Below are positions 11,470 to 24,985 of a DNA stretch of 64,000 bases, one piece after another (the stretch's first letter is position 1; every line of letters starts with the position of its first letter). Origin of the DNA: Macrotis lagotis (lineage: Eukaryota; Chordata; Mammalia; Peramelemorphia; Peramelidae); contig NC_133660.1 in the NCBI RefSeq assembly GCF_037893015.1, forward strand, positions 287,405,078 to 287,469,077, given 5' to 3'. The notes under the pieces are model-generated. The model was not told the origin of the DNA. It made no database searches and saw nothing but the letters and a program-made list of their open reading frames with translations. A program made the translations under genes and the position numbers.

Positions 11470-14400
11470 AGTAATTGAATAGCTAACTGGATAGGTTTGG
11501 TATATTGCTTTGAAATACAGTGACCTTAAACTGCACAGTCTTTTAAGTCCTGGAAAGTCTGGACAGTATCCTGGTGGTGGAGTGATTGGGTTGGAAGAGT
11601 AGAACCCAGTGTACCCACCCTTCCTTTGATGGCACTGAGGCTGGTTGGACTCCTGCTCTCCTAGTTTCAGATCTGTTGCAATGAAGTGTGAATATATCTG
11701 CTGAATCTCAAAGTCTAAACCTGCTCAGACTGGAACAGCTCAGAATAGCAACTTTGGTCTTAAATGAGCATCACTGCATTTACCAGAGTTATATTTAAAC
11801 TGATGCCGAGTAGGACATCTCGAGGTACAAAAACCTGAAATATAAATATCTCTTCTCAGTCACATGATGGCTTATAACTCCTGAGTCCTGAGTTTTTTCA
11901 GCCTAAATATAAGGAAGATTTAGGATGGGATTAGTCAGCACTCTCTTCATTCCAAATGCTTGAGGCTAATGGGAAGATCCTAGAAATACATTCATTCAGC
12001 AAAATTTTTCAGTTTCCCATTACTTTTTCCATTACTCAAATCTCAAGTTATATCTTCAATATGTGCATATTATCTTGGCTGTAAGCCCAGCTCCCTTTGT
12101 ATTCAATGCAGAAAACTAGTTAAAAGGCCTTGAAAGGATCTTAGCCTTAAAACTAGCTAATTCTGTGCTCGAGTCCCAAGCTGAGCTTCAATAAGGTGTT
12201 TTCCCTATCTAGCTCTGTGGTTATTATGATGCCCTTGTTCAATAAAGAACTGCATTTATGTTACTTTGAACAGAACAGCAACCTTCCACTGTTACCTTAC
12301 ATCACTGATGTTCACATTGTCCTATATGCATAAGGACTAAGTTGAAAAACCACTTTCCTGTTCATTCAACAAACAATTATCAAATACATGCTACTATTGA
12401 GCCTCATGATGAGGATCAGAAGAATAGATGAAATTGGGCACTTTGGAGTCATCACTGTGAAGTGGAGATAAAATGAGGAAAACCAAGAAAGCTATGCAGA
12501 AATGGAAGAACAAGTATGCTAAAGAAGACCAGATATGATAAGGTCATGAGAGAGACACAAATAATTTATGTCTTTCAGAGGAAGAAAAGCTTTATGAACA
12601 ATTTAGAACTGATGGTTCACTGATGAGAAAGCCAGCAACCACAGGGAGCTGGGTATTAAGTGATATTACAATGTGTGCATTTAAAACACTGTTCAAAAAT
12701 CAGGTCAAATGGTTAGGACTCCCAAGAGTTCTGTCAAATAAACTCAACTCAGGATTCCTGATATTGATCTCACTAATTGGAATGACATCAATGTTGGCTA
12801 ATCACACAGGGACTCCTATATTTTAGATTGAAGAATGGATTAGACATTGGAGATAGTTACACACCACGGTGGTTATTAAAAAATAATATGATTACGATGG
12901 TAATAATAGCATTACCATTTAAAATGGTGGTATGGAGAAGAAAGATAAAGCAGATACACACTTAAAATTGTGAAAAAGAACACGTATGGCTTTCTATCTG
13001 ATCATGTTTTATGTTGTTTGGTTATTTGAATGTTTCTATAGGGGATTACAAAATTGAAGAAGGAAAGAGGGATTCAGAGCATGTTCTAATCTCCAGAGGC
13101 ATATAGAAAAATGCTTACTCTGAGTAGTTTAAAGTAACTCTGGAGAGCTGCCGGATGTTTGTTTTTAGAATCTCTAGGTAACATTTTAGAAAGACGCTGC
13201 TATTCTGAACAGTTACCCTTGTTCCAAAAGGTACACTGTCCTCCAGAGACGCAGAAGGCACATGTTAAACCTTTACAGGGAGGCTCTTTACCACAGAACA
13301 AATCTTGACCTAATGGAGAATGGCCAAGATGGGATTACTAATAATGCATGTCCCTAGAGGGACATCAGTAAGAGGTAGTTTTTCACATCATCTCCATGTA
13401 GGGACCCAGAAGGTCAACAGCATTCTTTTGCAGGTCATCCATGCTTCCCTTCCTTTGGTTTTGTTCTTTTTCCAGTCTCACAATGAGATAATGATTTTAC
13501 TGTGCTTGGAGATCTAATGCTTATTCATCTGAAGTATGGTGGGCTTGGCTATTTATTCCAAAGTAAACCAATTAATCTACAAATGTGTGCTGTTTAATCC
13601 TTTTTCAGTTGAGTTCATCCCTTTGTGATCCCATTTGGGATTTTCTTGGGAAAGAGACTGGAGTGGTCTACCATTTTTGTCTCCAACAAATGTGTATTAA
13701 TTATTTACTCTATGCTGTGTGTTGGTGATAAAAAGACCAAAATGAAGAAGTCCCTGAAACTTCAGGTGAATCTATGTGGGCACCTTGGTATGTCCTGAGT
13801 ATGTGTAAGAGAATTTAAGATACTTTTGGCAGGGAAGCCACCAGAAGCTAAGGGATACAATTAAAGAAGGAAAGGAACCTGTGCCTTCTTTTTTTCTGTA
13901 ATGAAACATTTATTTCCCTGAAGATAAGCTTGGAACCAAAGGGAAACTGGAGGTTGAAACAGTGATTGATAAGAAATCATGGTTGTGGGGGGAAGTTATC
14001 AGGGGCATGCTCCTGCTGGTGACTGATTAATCCTTTCATTAACTATCAAAGTTCCTTAAGAAGCTTTAGATGTCAGAGGCCTCTGAATTTGCAATGAGAA
14101 CTTGATCTACATGGTTGGAACATTTGATTAATATATAAAACTATGTGACAAACAGACCTTTTGCTAGCACCCTTCCATGGTCTACTGCATCAACTGAAGG
14201 GCTTCATGAATGAGGTCTATCAAGTAGAAAGAAGAGACTTCTTTCATCCCCATTTTAGGTGATGCTGAGGAATGAATGTGGCACTAAATGATGGAGGGAG
14301 GTCAGGAGGAAGTGAATCCCTTCTGTCTGGGATTGTGGAACTCCTCAGTCTCTTCTTCCAAAAAATCAAGAGACAACATGGTGCCCGGTAAACTGTGGGT

Positions 14401-15145
14401 ATTTAATAAAGGCATCTTGACTTGTCTAAGACCCATACTAGCTTTAAATCTCACAATTGTATGATGTATGTTCTTTTCTGAAGGGAAGATGGTAAGTGAA
14501 ATGAACTTTTAGGATTCCTTTCTACATGCTACAGTAGAGGGAAAATGTGGCATGGTACCCACCCTCAGTCTGCCTGTCCAAACAAGGACCAGAGTGGAAT
14601 TTCTAGTATTGGTTATAGATACACTGGGGAAGGCAATGGGTACCCTCAAATGCTACCAGAGGATTGATGGGACCTAAAGATGTCAGTCAACTTTCATCTG
14701 CTCATGCTGCTTCTCATTTTACAACCGAGGAAGTTGATGCCCCACATTGTCAAGGGATTGTCAAAGGTCATATAGGCAGGAAGTTATAATGGAGAGATTT
14801 TAACCATACCCTTGGTCTCCAAAATCAGTTGTCACCAGTCTATTTTGCAGGTCCTTGGTTTAGTATAGGTTTCATCTATCATGCAGCCCCTTCTACTCTC
14901 AGACAGCTCTAATTGTTACCTATTTTTCCTGACATCAAGTCTTTATTTGCCCTTTTGTAATTTCCTCTATAGCTCCTGGTTCTACCCTCAGTGGTCAAAT
15001 GGGACAAACCTAGTCTCTCCTCCACATGATATAGTCCAAATACTTGAACATCTGGAGAGATGGTGGTGCCTTGGATCAACAGTTAGAGAGAAGTTTAAAA
15101 GATGAGAGGGTTTCAGAGAAGAGATAGGTGGATACTATAGATATC
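11470..15145. other. AT-rich intergenic stretch without recognised content
   Basis: About 3.7 kb with no convincing exon, RNA gene or young mobile element. One decayed marsupial CORE-SINE tail lies near 13598-13690 in minus orientation. Confidence 0.5.
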
Positions 15146-15149
15146 ATTA

Positions 15150-15270
15150 ATCCTGTTTTACAGATGAGGAAACTGAGGCATAGAGTGGTTAAGTGACTTG
15201 TGGTTAAGTGGTTAAGTGACTTGCCCAGATTATATAGCTAGTGTCTGAACTAAGTTTGAGATCCACTTTT
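15150..15270 (-). repeat. MIR-like relic with an internal direct repeat
   Basis: Reverse-orientation MIR landmarks (acagatgaggaaactgaggc, cttgcccagattatatagct). The block gtggttaagtgacttg occurs twice, with an extra partial gtggttaagt between, giving a small local duplication. Confidence 0.6.
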
Positions 15271-15640
15271 TTTAAATAAAAGAAAGATTTTATTTATTTT
15301 GAATTTTACAATTTTCCCCCTAATCTTGCTTCCCTCCCCACCCCCAGAAGGCAGTCTGTTAGTCTTTACATTGTTTCCATGGTAGACATTGATCTAAGTT
15401 GAATGTGATGAGAGAGAAATCATATCCTTAAGGAAGAAAAATAAAGTATAAGAGATAGCAAAATTACATAATAAGAAAACATTTTTTTAAATTAAAGGTC
15501 TTTGGTCTTTGTTCAAACTCCATAATTCTTTCTCTGAATACAGATTGTATACTCCATTGCAGATGCCTCAAAATTGTCCCTGATTGTTGCACTGATGGAA
15601 TGAGCAAGGCCATCAAGGTTGTAGTTCCACTTTTTCCAGA
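15270..15640 (-). mobile_element. Antisense L1-type 3' end fragment
   Basis: Starts aaagattttatttattttga and includes gaaggcagtctgttagtctt, tttccatggta, gagagaaatcatatccttaa and caaactccataattctttc; the same family as 19735-19960. Confidence 0.65.
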
Positions 15641-16309
15641 TAAAATGTTCATCCTTGTGTCCATATCTATTCCAGGGGACCCTTCAATAATGCTTGCCAG
15701 ACAATTCTTCCCAACTCCCTTCTAGACTTGAGTCTAGCTTGTTCTGCCTTGTTTTAAGTCCCCAATTCTGTAGAATTTCGTGATTTACAGTTTCTCCTAT
15801 GACTCCTATGGTGCAGATGGTAAAAAGTGCAATATTAATCCCATGTCACAGATAGGAAAGATGAGTCTCATAGTGATTAAATAATGTTATACAATTACTG
15901 AAAGTTGTAGAAAGGGATTGAACTCTGATCTCTCCTGACTTTGTCTAGTGGTCTTAACACTTTAAATCATTCTTTATATACCATAAAGCATTTGAGTAGA
16001 CTTGGAGCCAGGAAGATCCAAATTCATATACTGAAATTTCTTACTAGTTGTGTGATCCTGGCATAACTCAGTTTCCTCCTCTGTATAATGAGGGTTGGGA
16101 TTTTGAATCCTGTAACATCCTTTCCACTGAGATTCTGTATTGTCTTATTATCTGATTAGAGAACCTTAGGAATTTTAGCTTGAAAACCTTAAAGTTCATT
16201 TAGTGACTAGATTCTAGTCCAACAGGCCTACTGAAAAAACAGCTCCAAGAGTACAAACACTCTTCTGTCTCCTCTAGCACCTCCCTGGATATTGTAGCTC
16301 TTTAATAGA

Positions 16310-16665
16310 TAAAGCTGGGTAGCTAGGGGATAGAACTCTGGACTTGGAGTCACAAAGACCTAAATTCAAATCAAACTAGTCACTCGCTACACATGGACAA
16401 GTCACTATGAGTACCTCAGTTTCCTTATCTGCAAACTGGGAGTAATAACAACACCTACTTCCCAGGATGGTTTGTGAGGATCAGATGAGATAATATTTAT
16501 AAAGTCCCATCAAAGACTTAAAATACTATATGCAGTGAATAGAGTACTGGACCTGGAGTCTGGAAGATCTGAGTTCAAATATGACCTCAGACACTTGATA
16601 CTTACTTAGCTGTGTGTGACCTTGGGCAAGTCACTTAACCCATTGCCTTGCAAAAAAATTTTTTT
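16310..16665 (+). mobile_element. MIR-like relic followed by a WSINE1/MAR1-like SINE
   Basis: A MIR-like segment (16310-16510) is followed by a tRNA-derived marsupial SINE (about 16533-16665) with cctggagtctggaagatctg, gaccttgggcaagtcactta and an A/T-rich tail. Confidence 0.7.
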
Positions 16666-18219
16666 TAATTATATGAATTTTACTATTGTATTATACACAT
16701 TATATTATTATAATATATCATAGTATATAATATGTATTCTAATTATTATTGCTATTATTATTATTATTACAACTATTACTATTATAAATTCTCGTGGATG
16801 TGGAATGGGCATGTTTTCTTGTCGATACTATAGTCTTAGCAGGGAACTGTAGAGAAAGAATCAAAGGAAATTATCTCTAAAATAAGCAGATTGGAATAGA
16901 TCCCTCTCAGCTTTAAATAGGTGACCTGATCCTTCCTCGACCAGGCCCATAATGGGCAAGTAATATGGAGACAGATTTGACTGGAAGTCTCCTTGAGGAC
17001 AGTCCTCTTTGTATCCCCTGCCAATTCATAAATGCCTGCTTATTGATTTGAGTGATTAGGGGTACAATTCTAGCCTGCCCACTCCCTGTCCATCCCTCAT
17101 TGCCTAATTCAGACAGCAGAGAGCCTTGCTTCTGTTCTCCATTCCCCCTGGCTCTTGAGGCACAGCCCCTTCCAGGCAAAGGTTCATTTTCTAGCCAGGG
17201 CTCTCACTGGAGGAAGCCTCCCAGACGTGAAGGGCTAAGAGGTTCCCCATCTCGACCTCCCCCTCCTCAACCTAATTCTTGTCTTTTTTTTTGCCAACTC
17301 CTCTTTAGGGGTGGTGGCTGTTGAGATGGAGTTGATAAAGATGCAACCCATCAAGCAGCACTGTTTTCCGGTTTTCTTGTGGGCGTTTGGGCACAACCAC
17401 CTTTCAAAGGAAACTTTGATGTCCCAGAACAATTGTACAACAAAAGCAGACCCTTGCATCTCTTACCCACACCCAGTTCTTCGAGGCTAATTTGTATGAA
17501 GAGAAGGTTGTCTTGGATAGCCCTACGCATCTGAGACACCAGCTAATTCCCAAACTAGTTTTATTTGGCTTTGGGAATCCTTTGTGCTTCTCCAACAGAT
17601 TTGTCTTCCTGACCAGTGGATTCAGGTGGATAATGAAATAACTTTGGGACTGTGTGCTATGATGAAGGTAGGGTGGTCTGCATGATAAGCCTGGGAATTC
17701 TGGGATTATTTCTATGCCACAAAATCTATCATTGAGAATGGACCATGGGTGGGTGCTCCAATCACAGCAGATCACAATTCTCTGGTGCCTCATGGCTCCT
17801 GAGTGACTTTCCTCTATTATCCTACCTGATTCTCACAATAGTCTTGAAGGACAGGGAGAGCAAGAAGCACTGTGACACAGAATAAAAATTTACCTTGGGT
17901 TTAAAGGAACTTGGTTAAACCTTGGACTTCTCTTTGGCTCATGTCCCAACCCAGGGCTTCCCCTGGAAAAAACATCAGAATTTGGCTTGGGCTAGATCTT
18001 CACAATAAAAAGAAAAGGGCTTTTCAACTCCTTTGAGAACATGAAGGCTAACAAAACATCAAGTATCAGAGGGGCTTTATTTAATTCGCCCAAAAGATGC
18101 AAACATACAACCAAGACTATCAGTAATCAAGATCTTCATTGCTTTCCTGATGAGAACTCAGTTCTGGGATTGATGAGACAATGTCCTTAAGGAGATATTT
18201 CAAAACTTATTGGGGGGGG

Positions 18220-18378
18220 GTGGAGCAGCTAGGTTGCATAGTGGATAAAGCACCGGCCTTGGAGTCAGGAGTACCTGGGTTCAAATCTGGTCTCAGACAC
18301 TTCATAATTACCTAGCTGTGTGGCCTTGGGCAAGCCACTTAACCCCATTTGCCTTTCAAAAAAAAACCTAAAAAAAAC
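18220..18378 (+). mobile_element. WSINE1/MAR1-like SINE, full length
   Basis: Complete head, body and A-rich tail (gcagctaggttgcatagtgg ... gccacttaaccccatttgcc). The older minus-strand CORE-SINE that follows it is itself interrupted by the insertion at 18487-18854. Confidence 0.85.
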
Positions 18379-18486
18379 TTATTTGGTTATTCAGTCATAC
18401 CTAATTCTTTGTAACCCCATAGACCATAGATAAGAAACACACCAGGCCCTTCCATTCTGAGGGGACCATCTTTGAATATCATATCT

Positions 18487-18854
18487 TTTTTATTTTTAGT
18501 TTTTGCAAGGCAATGGGGTTAAGTGGCTTGCCCAAGGCCACACAATCCTCATGTGATTAACAATCTATTGAGGGAAACAAGAAACCAACTAGATAACTAT
18601 AAGACAAAATGTGATAGATCAAGCACAGCCACCAATTGACTGTGGGAAAAGACTGGCAAAGTCTCCAAAGGAAACCATCAGTGAAAGTGGAATCAATAAC
18701 ATTTTTTTTTAGGTTTTTGCAAGGCAGTGGGGTTAAGTGGCTTGCCCAAGGCCATACAGCTAGGTAATTAATAAGTGTCTGAGGTCGGATTTGAACTCAG
18801 GTACTCCTGACTCCAGGGCTGGTGCTCTAGCCACTGCGCCACCTAGCCAACCCA
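18487..18854 (-). mobile_element. Composite SINE insertion with target-site duplication (possible 3' transduction)
   Basis: On minus: a full WSINE1/MAR1-like SINE (18854 to about 18697, ending in poly-A), then about 150 bp of non-SINE sequence, then a second SINE 3' end (about 18546-18491) with its own A-rich tail. The whole block is flanked by the direct repeat tgaatatcatatctttt (18473-18489 and 18855-18871), as expected for a target-site duplication made in a single insertion. Confidence 0.7.
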
Positions 18855-19734
18855 TGAATATCATATCTTTTTAGAATTTGAATACTGTTCATGGGTTTTC
18901 TTGGCAAAGACACTAGAATGGTTTGCCATTTTCTCCTCTAGATTTCATAGTCATCATAATATTTCTAAAATGTATGCCTTACCAGGTCAATTCTTCCCCA
19001 CCTCTACTCCTTCAATTCCAGTTGACAAAGTCAGCTGTTTTATAAGGTTTGATTTTATTTTTCCTTGATATTCCTCTTTCCCTGTGGAGAATGCATTCTT
19101 GATTCAAAACTACCTCATGTACCTGGACTTATTTCCTGGACTGTTCTCCAAGAGTTGACTTTAAATGGAGAACAAGAAACTCAGGGCCATGACAAACAGA
19201 GAAGAAAAGACCAGAGAAGAAAAGGACCAATTTGAAGATTTACACTGGGATTCATATTCGGTTCTCTGAGTAGGACATCTACATAGCCCAACTGGGGCAC
19301 TAGATCCCTACAATATGATATCACACGGGTCCAGAGATGGCAAGGGATGGAAATCGTGGTGGAAGAAGGAAAGCCAACTAGGGAACTATAGGAAGGTGAG
19401 CCTGGAAAAGGGGAGAGCCTATGGCAAATGGATGAGAAGTTTCTGACGTAAGCAGAAAATGGAGCTGAGGAGCAGAGAGGGACAAAACCATGATGTAGAG
19501 GGACAATCACAGACTTTGATTTCAATTGGTGCTGTGAATCATATAGATTCTGGAGATCCAGAGAAAAGAATCACTCTCTAGTGACCTAAACCTAGAGAGC
19601 TGTCCAGGAGCTTAGAGGAAATGAGGGTACCAAAGAGGTGGTAGAAGGCTTAACTCTGTAGTATGTTTATAGGTTTGGCTGCCAGTTGTTGCAGCCTTTC
19701 TCTTGTTGGATTAAATCCTTTTTTAAATTCTTTT

Positions 19735-19960
19735 TATTTTTTTAAAGAAAGATTTTATTTATTTTGAGTTTTACAATTTCCCCCCAATCTTGCTTCCCTC
19801 TCCCCACCCCACCCCAGAAGGCATTCTGTTAGTCTTTACATTGGTTCCATGGTATGCATTGATCTCAGTTGAATGTGATGAGAGAGAAATCATATCCTTA
19901 AGGAAGAAAAATAAAGTATGAGATGGTAAAATTACATAAGATAACTTTAAAGTCTGTCTT
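19735..19960 (-). mobile_element. Antisense L1-type 3' end fragment
   Basis: Nearly the same sequence as 15290-15500, from aaagattttatttattttga to agaaaaataaagtatgag, indicating a relatively young family. Confidence 0.7.
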
Positions 19961-20729
19961 TTATTTGGTGTTTTGTTAGCCGGAGTGCTTGTACAGAACT
20001 GAGGACTCTCTTCCTTTTGTTTAGGAGACCATGAGTCAAATGCTGATGTTTTCCAAATAGAGGGGGGATGAGCCAGAGTATGCAAGCAGCCTCCCTGTAC
20101 TCCACAATCAAATCTAGTCCTTAGAAATCTAGAGCTTCAGATTATTTAAAATATTTTATGGCTATCTTTTAATATATTTTCATTTCTGAGTATATACCTA
20201 CAAATCCCTTTCCTTTCTGAGGTTATCCTCTTATAATTAAAAAAAGAAAAAAAGAGGAGAAAGCAATAAAACCAATAATGATATCATCTCTTCCTTACCC
20301 ATAGCTACCCTCAGAGAAGAAAAGAATCTGCAAAGAAAGGGAGAGACATTTACTTGGTTCTTTCCTAGGACTGGACTTGACATTATAATGCCACAGAATG
20401 CAGGTTCATTGTTTCTTCTTTCCATTGGCATTGTTGGAGGATTGCTTCCTTGGCGCTGACTCCATTTGGCACCAGTTCCTACAGCTTGCCACAATTCTCT
20501 GAATTCTTCGTATCCATCATTTTATGATCATCATCTTTCCTTACATTCACGCACCCCAATTTTAGCCAGTCCGCCATCAATGAGCACCCACTTTGTTTCC
20601 AGGTCTTTGTTTCTGGGGCTGCCATAAGGATAATAGTTAGCTTATAAAGAGCCTTAAGTTTGCAGAGCACTGTAAATAATAGTAATAATGATAATAATAA
20701 CAATGGCTGGTGTTCATAGAGAATATTTT

Positions 20730-20965
20730 AAGGTTTTGTTGTTTAGTTATTTTTAAGTCTGACTACTCGTGACTCCATTTTGCATTTTTCTTGGCAAAGA
20801 TATTGGAGATTTCCTTCTCTAACTCATATTACAGTTAAGGAAACTGAGAGCTAAATGACTTGCCCAAGGTTGTCCAGCTAGTTAAGTGTCTAAGGCCATA
20901 TTTGAATTCCAAACTCAGTTTTTCTGGCTTCAAGCCAGGTACACTATCCATTGCCCCATTTTAAG
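20730..20965 (-). mobile_element. Marsupial CORE-SINE-type element, reverse orientation
   Basis: Reverse-complement tail (gactccattttgcatttttc, ttggcaaagatattgga) followed by the MIR-like body (acttgcccaaggttgtccag) and a head ending ctatccattgcccca. Confidence 0.65.
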
Positions 20966-21109
20966 ATTTGCAAAATACTTTTTATCTTATTTTATCCCTA
21001 CGACAACCCTGGGAGGCAAGCATTATCATCTCCAGAAAGTTGAGGTAGGTGAAAGTTAAATGACTTGTTGAGGTCACATAGCTAGCACATATTCGAGAGA
21101 AGGTTTGAA

Positions 21110-21575
21110 CTTAGTTGGGTTGTCCAAGACTTGCATGAACTGATGCTGAATGAAGTGGGCAGAACCAAGAGACCATTAACAGTAATATTATGAGATGATC
21201 GGCTATGATGGATGCGGCTCCTCTCAGCAATTCAGAGATCGAGAACAATCCTATGGACAATGGACCCCTATCTGGAGGAAAAACTATGGAGTTTGAATGC
21301 GGAACAAAGCATACTATTTTGAAACCTTTTATGTTTTCCCTTTCTTTCTCTTGTTTTCCCCCTTTAATTCTAATTCCTCTTTCACTACATGACTAATATG
21401 GAAATAAGTTAAATACTATTGAACGTGTCCAACTTTTACCAGGTTATTTGCTGCCATGGGGAAGGAGGAGGGAAGGGAAGTAGTAGAAAAATACAGAGCA
21501 CATAAGCTTGCAAATGGATGAATATTGAAAAGTACCTTTGAACCTAAATGGAAAAAATAATATAAGAAAGAAAAA
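21110..21575 (+). mobile_element. L1 3' end, sense orientation
   Basis: Landmarks gcatgaactgatgctgaatg, aagtgggcagaaccaagaga and gtttgaatgcggaacaaagc match the sense strand of marsupial L1 3' UTRs. Confidence 0.65.
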
Positions 21576-21654
21576 AAATTAGGTTTTCCAGACTCTAAAT
21601 CTAACAGTCTTAGCATCTGCACCATCTGGTTGCCCATGACTACATTGTTGTTAG

Positions 21655-22045
21655 GGGATTTTTCTTTCTGTATTGAAATAAAATCTTTAGGTCAAAGTAT
21701 GTGAAGATCTTAGACACTTTTTACAATGAAAATCCAAGTTTTGATTGTATTAAATTTGGTTGTGAACAGTTGGACCAATTTTCCAGTTTCATCAATAGTG
21801 TTGATGTCTATCTTTCCACAGGCCTTCAAGTGCTGACTCTTCCCATCTTTTGTCCTCTCTGCCAATATACTTTGTTTGGGGAAAGTCCTCAGGATTGTTC
21901 TGATGGGTATTTTTCTTAGTAGTAGTTTGTTTTCTACTACTTAGTAATAGTCGTAGCAGTTTCCATAAAGTTGCAAATAGTTTGCAATTCTTCTTTTGCT
22001 TGTTCCTATCCTTTGACAAATTAGTCATTGGAGAATGGCCCAGAG
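21655..22045 (-). mobile_element. Antisense L1 fragment
   Basis: Pattern taggtcaaagtatgtgaag, ctttccacaggccttcaag, tcctcaggattgttctgatg, atagtttgcaattcttctt and cattggagaatggcc is collinear with antisense L1 near the ORF2 end. Confidence 0.65.
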
Positions 22046-22439
22046 TTTCAGTTCTGAGCTATGAGGACTCATTATCCCCAGATCCACATCTGTAAAATGG
22101 AAAAGACAATCTCTGGGAGAGTAAATGACTGGCCCAATGTCACCTAGCTAGTGGTAGAGCCATTTGGCAATCTCTGGATCTCATGGTGACCAATGGCATA
22201 GTGTCATCTGGAATCAGAGGCCTTAGGTTTAAGTGTCAGTTGTTCCACTTCTTACTTGGTGACCTTGGTCAAGTCATTGAATTTCTCCTGGCCTCATTTT
22301 CACCCTCTGTCAAATAAGCTTGCTGGGGCTCTATTATTTCCAAAAGACTCCCTACCTCGATTCTCTCTCCCTTCCAACCCAACTTTTACTTAGCTACCAA
22401 AGCAATTTTCCTAGAGTGTTGCCCTGAGCGCCTCTACTC

Positions 22440-22900
22440 AATAAACTCCAATGATTCGAAGGCTAGTATAAACCATTCTGCTTGGCAAATAAACTTTTCA
22501 AACCTAGAACTTTCCTATCTCGCCTTTCTAGCTTTCTAACATGCAACTGTCCTCTGCAATCAATCCTACTGAACTTCTTGCTGTTTCATATATAAGCTGC
22601 TCCATCTCCCATCTCCACGTCTTTGTGCTGGCCGTCCCTCCTCCCTCAAAGGTACTCCCTCCATACTTCTGCCTCTTGGAATCCTCCTCTACCTTCAAGA
22701 CTAAACTCAAGTACTACCTACAGCCTTTCTTGATTTTCCTGGCTGCTGGCACCTTTCCCACCCAAATTACTTTGTGTGCATCTGGCATATCTTCTAATAT
22801 AGGTCCAAGTGACCTTCTCTACCAGAAGGCAAACTCCTTGAGGGTAGAGGCGGTCTCTTGTGTAAATGTTGCATCTCCCCCAGCACTTAGGACAGGAGTG
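22440..22900 (+). mobile_element. L2-like LINE 3' fragment
   Basis: Pyrimidine-rich body (tctttgtgctggccgtccct, cttcaagactaaactcaagt) followed by aaactccttgagggtagagg and a cccccagcacttaggacagg end, the L2 3' layout. Confidence 0.6.
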
Positions 22901-22929
22901 GAATGGGGGGAGGTGAGGGGGAAGGAGTG

Positions 22930-24640
22930 AGCCTTCATTCTCATCAAAAATGGCTCAGAGAGGAAAGAACATACACACTTAATAGGGTGAGGAAATGTAT
23001 CCGACTCTAGAGAAAAATGAGAAGAAAGGGATGGGATGGGGGGATGGGGGAGGGAAGGGGAGAATAGGTGATAGAAGAAAGGGAGAGGGTACTTAGATAC
23101 AACTTAGATGAAAGGAGAGAGAGAGAATGGAATAGATGAGAGTGGGAAGGAATAGAGTACAGGGAAATACAGCTAGTGATAGCAACGGTGAGAAAAATAT
23201 TGGAGCAACTTCTCTGGTGGCTATGATGGGGAAGACAACTCATCCCAGAGACAGAGCCATTGGAATCTGAACACAGACTGAAGTACACTTTTTTTCTTTC
23301 TATCTATTCTTGAAGTTTCTCATCTTTTTTGATGGGGTGGAGGGTTTATGACTACTCTCCCAACAAGATTATTGTAATAATATAAAAATAAATAAATTCT
23401 GGCTCTTCCATGTATTGCCTATTGACCTTGGGTAAGTTGTTTCCTCTTGCTGGACCTCAATTTCCCTTTCTGGAAAACGATGAGGCTGAACCTCAGTGGT
23501 CTCTGAGGTCCTTTCCAAAGCCCTAGGAGCTAGTGAGTCTAGGAGGCTGGCTGCTGAGTCTAACAGACCATAGAATAAGGGTGAGCTATTATTATCCTTT
23601 CCCTTTCTCTCTCCACACCCACCCTCCCAATTGTTCTCTTTCTCTCTTTCTTTTCTTTGTCTCTCAACACTTTGTTTCTATTTCAGTGTTTCCTTTAGGC
23701 TGGTGGTAAGAGGGTAAAGCCTCTTTTCATCTCAGGATACCAGAATCACTTCGAACTGGTAAACAGCTGAAGGATGTGGTAGGAGAAGAATTTTCCACTG
23801 AGGCTGGTTTGAACTAGTCCCTTCCCAGCTGGGTCCCCCCTCATCCCACTGAACCTTGGTCCTTTTGGTTGATCCCACTTCCCTGGGAGGCGGGAGGCCA
23901 GGGATCAATTGGCATCGTCAAGGGCATATGGTGGGAGCCACAGCCCAGCTCTTACCTGTCCCCAGGAATCAGGGGAAGGCCCCCTCAAGGGCCGGAAATG
24001 GAAAGCCACAGATGGAGGTGATAGGGCAATTGAGTGATGGCATTGGCAAGATAGACATCAGGGCTGAGGCTTCCAGTGGAAAAGGTCACTTCCCGCTGCT
24101 TGCTTGTGGCGGGGAGCATGCCGTCATATCCTCAGAAGGGACCATGGGCTGGGATGGTGTCTACCCAAACCAAGAGGGGGGAGATGCCCACTGACTGGAT
24201 GGTTCCCAGGCCACGTCCCTGTCTGCACAAGCCATTGTCACAATCTGATGCTCCAGTGGTGATGAAAATGACTATCAGCTTGCTCCATTCCAAAATGTAG
24301 GATTTAAGGGGGAAAATATATTTTCACATTGAAATACTCAGAAAAGTAACCACAATAAACACTGAAATATTCACGACTCTATTGTTTTGGGGGGCTTTGA
24401 GATTAAATAAGTATTTCCTCCTCATAGCTGAGTGAGGCACAAGGATTATTTCTCCCATTTTATAGAGGGGAAAAGAGAGGCTCGGAGAACTGGTGTCCTG
24501 CCACAGACTGTCACAGAGCCAGAGAATCACCCACTGTACCATTCCAGAGCAAATGTTATAAATTTTGGCATACTGACTTACTGGTTGAGAGCATCAGACC
24601 CAAGACTTAAAAAAAATCCACCTGTATGCCATGATAGTTT
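22930..24640. other. Mostly unique sequence, no gene supported
   Basis: A purine-rich patch (23020-23140) is followed by about 700 bp of non-repetitive, GC-richer sequence (23680-24310). A 112-codon open frame at 23856-24194 has no recognisable domain and no supporting splice context; I do not call it. Confidence 0.4.
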
Positions 24641-24985
24641 TCAACAATTATTTTTTGGGCAAGGCTTTGAGTTTCACATTTTTCTCCTTCCCTCTCTTTT
24701 CCCTTCCCCTCCCAATCCAATATAAACTATACATGTAAAATCATGCGAAACATGGACCCATATTAATCATGTTGTGAAAGAAGAATCAGATCAAAATGGA
24801 AAAAAACACATTGGAGAGAGAGGAAAGCATGATACATAAGACAACTCTTAAAACTTGAAGACAGCAAGCTTTGGTCTGCATTTGGGCCACAGTTCCTTCT
24901 CTGGATATGGATGATATTTTCCATCATACGTCTTTTAGAATTGACTTTGATTACTGTATTGTCGAATGAAGAAGTCCATCATAGT
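24640..24985 (-). mobile_element. Antisense marsupial L1 3' end fragment
   Basis: Landmarks aaggctttgagtttcacatt, attaatcatgttgtgaaaga and ttctggatatggat-type sequence; the same family as 6260-6625. Confidence 0.6.

Noticed and set aside
23856..24194. 112-codon plus-strand open frame in unique sequence
   Set aside because: No recognisable motif, no neighbouring exons, and such a length is expected by chance in GC-richer DNA.
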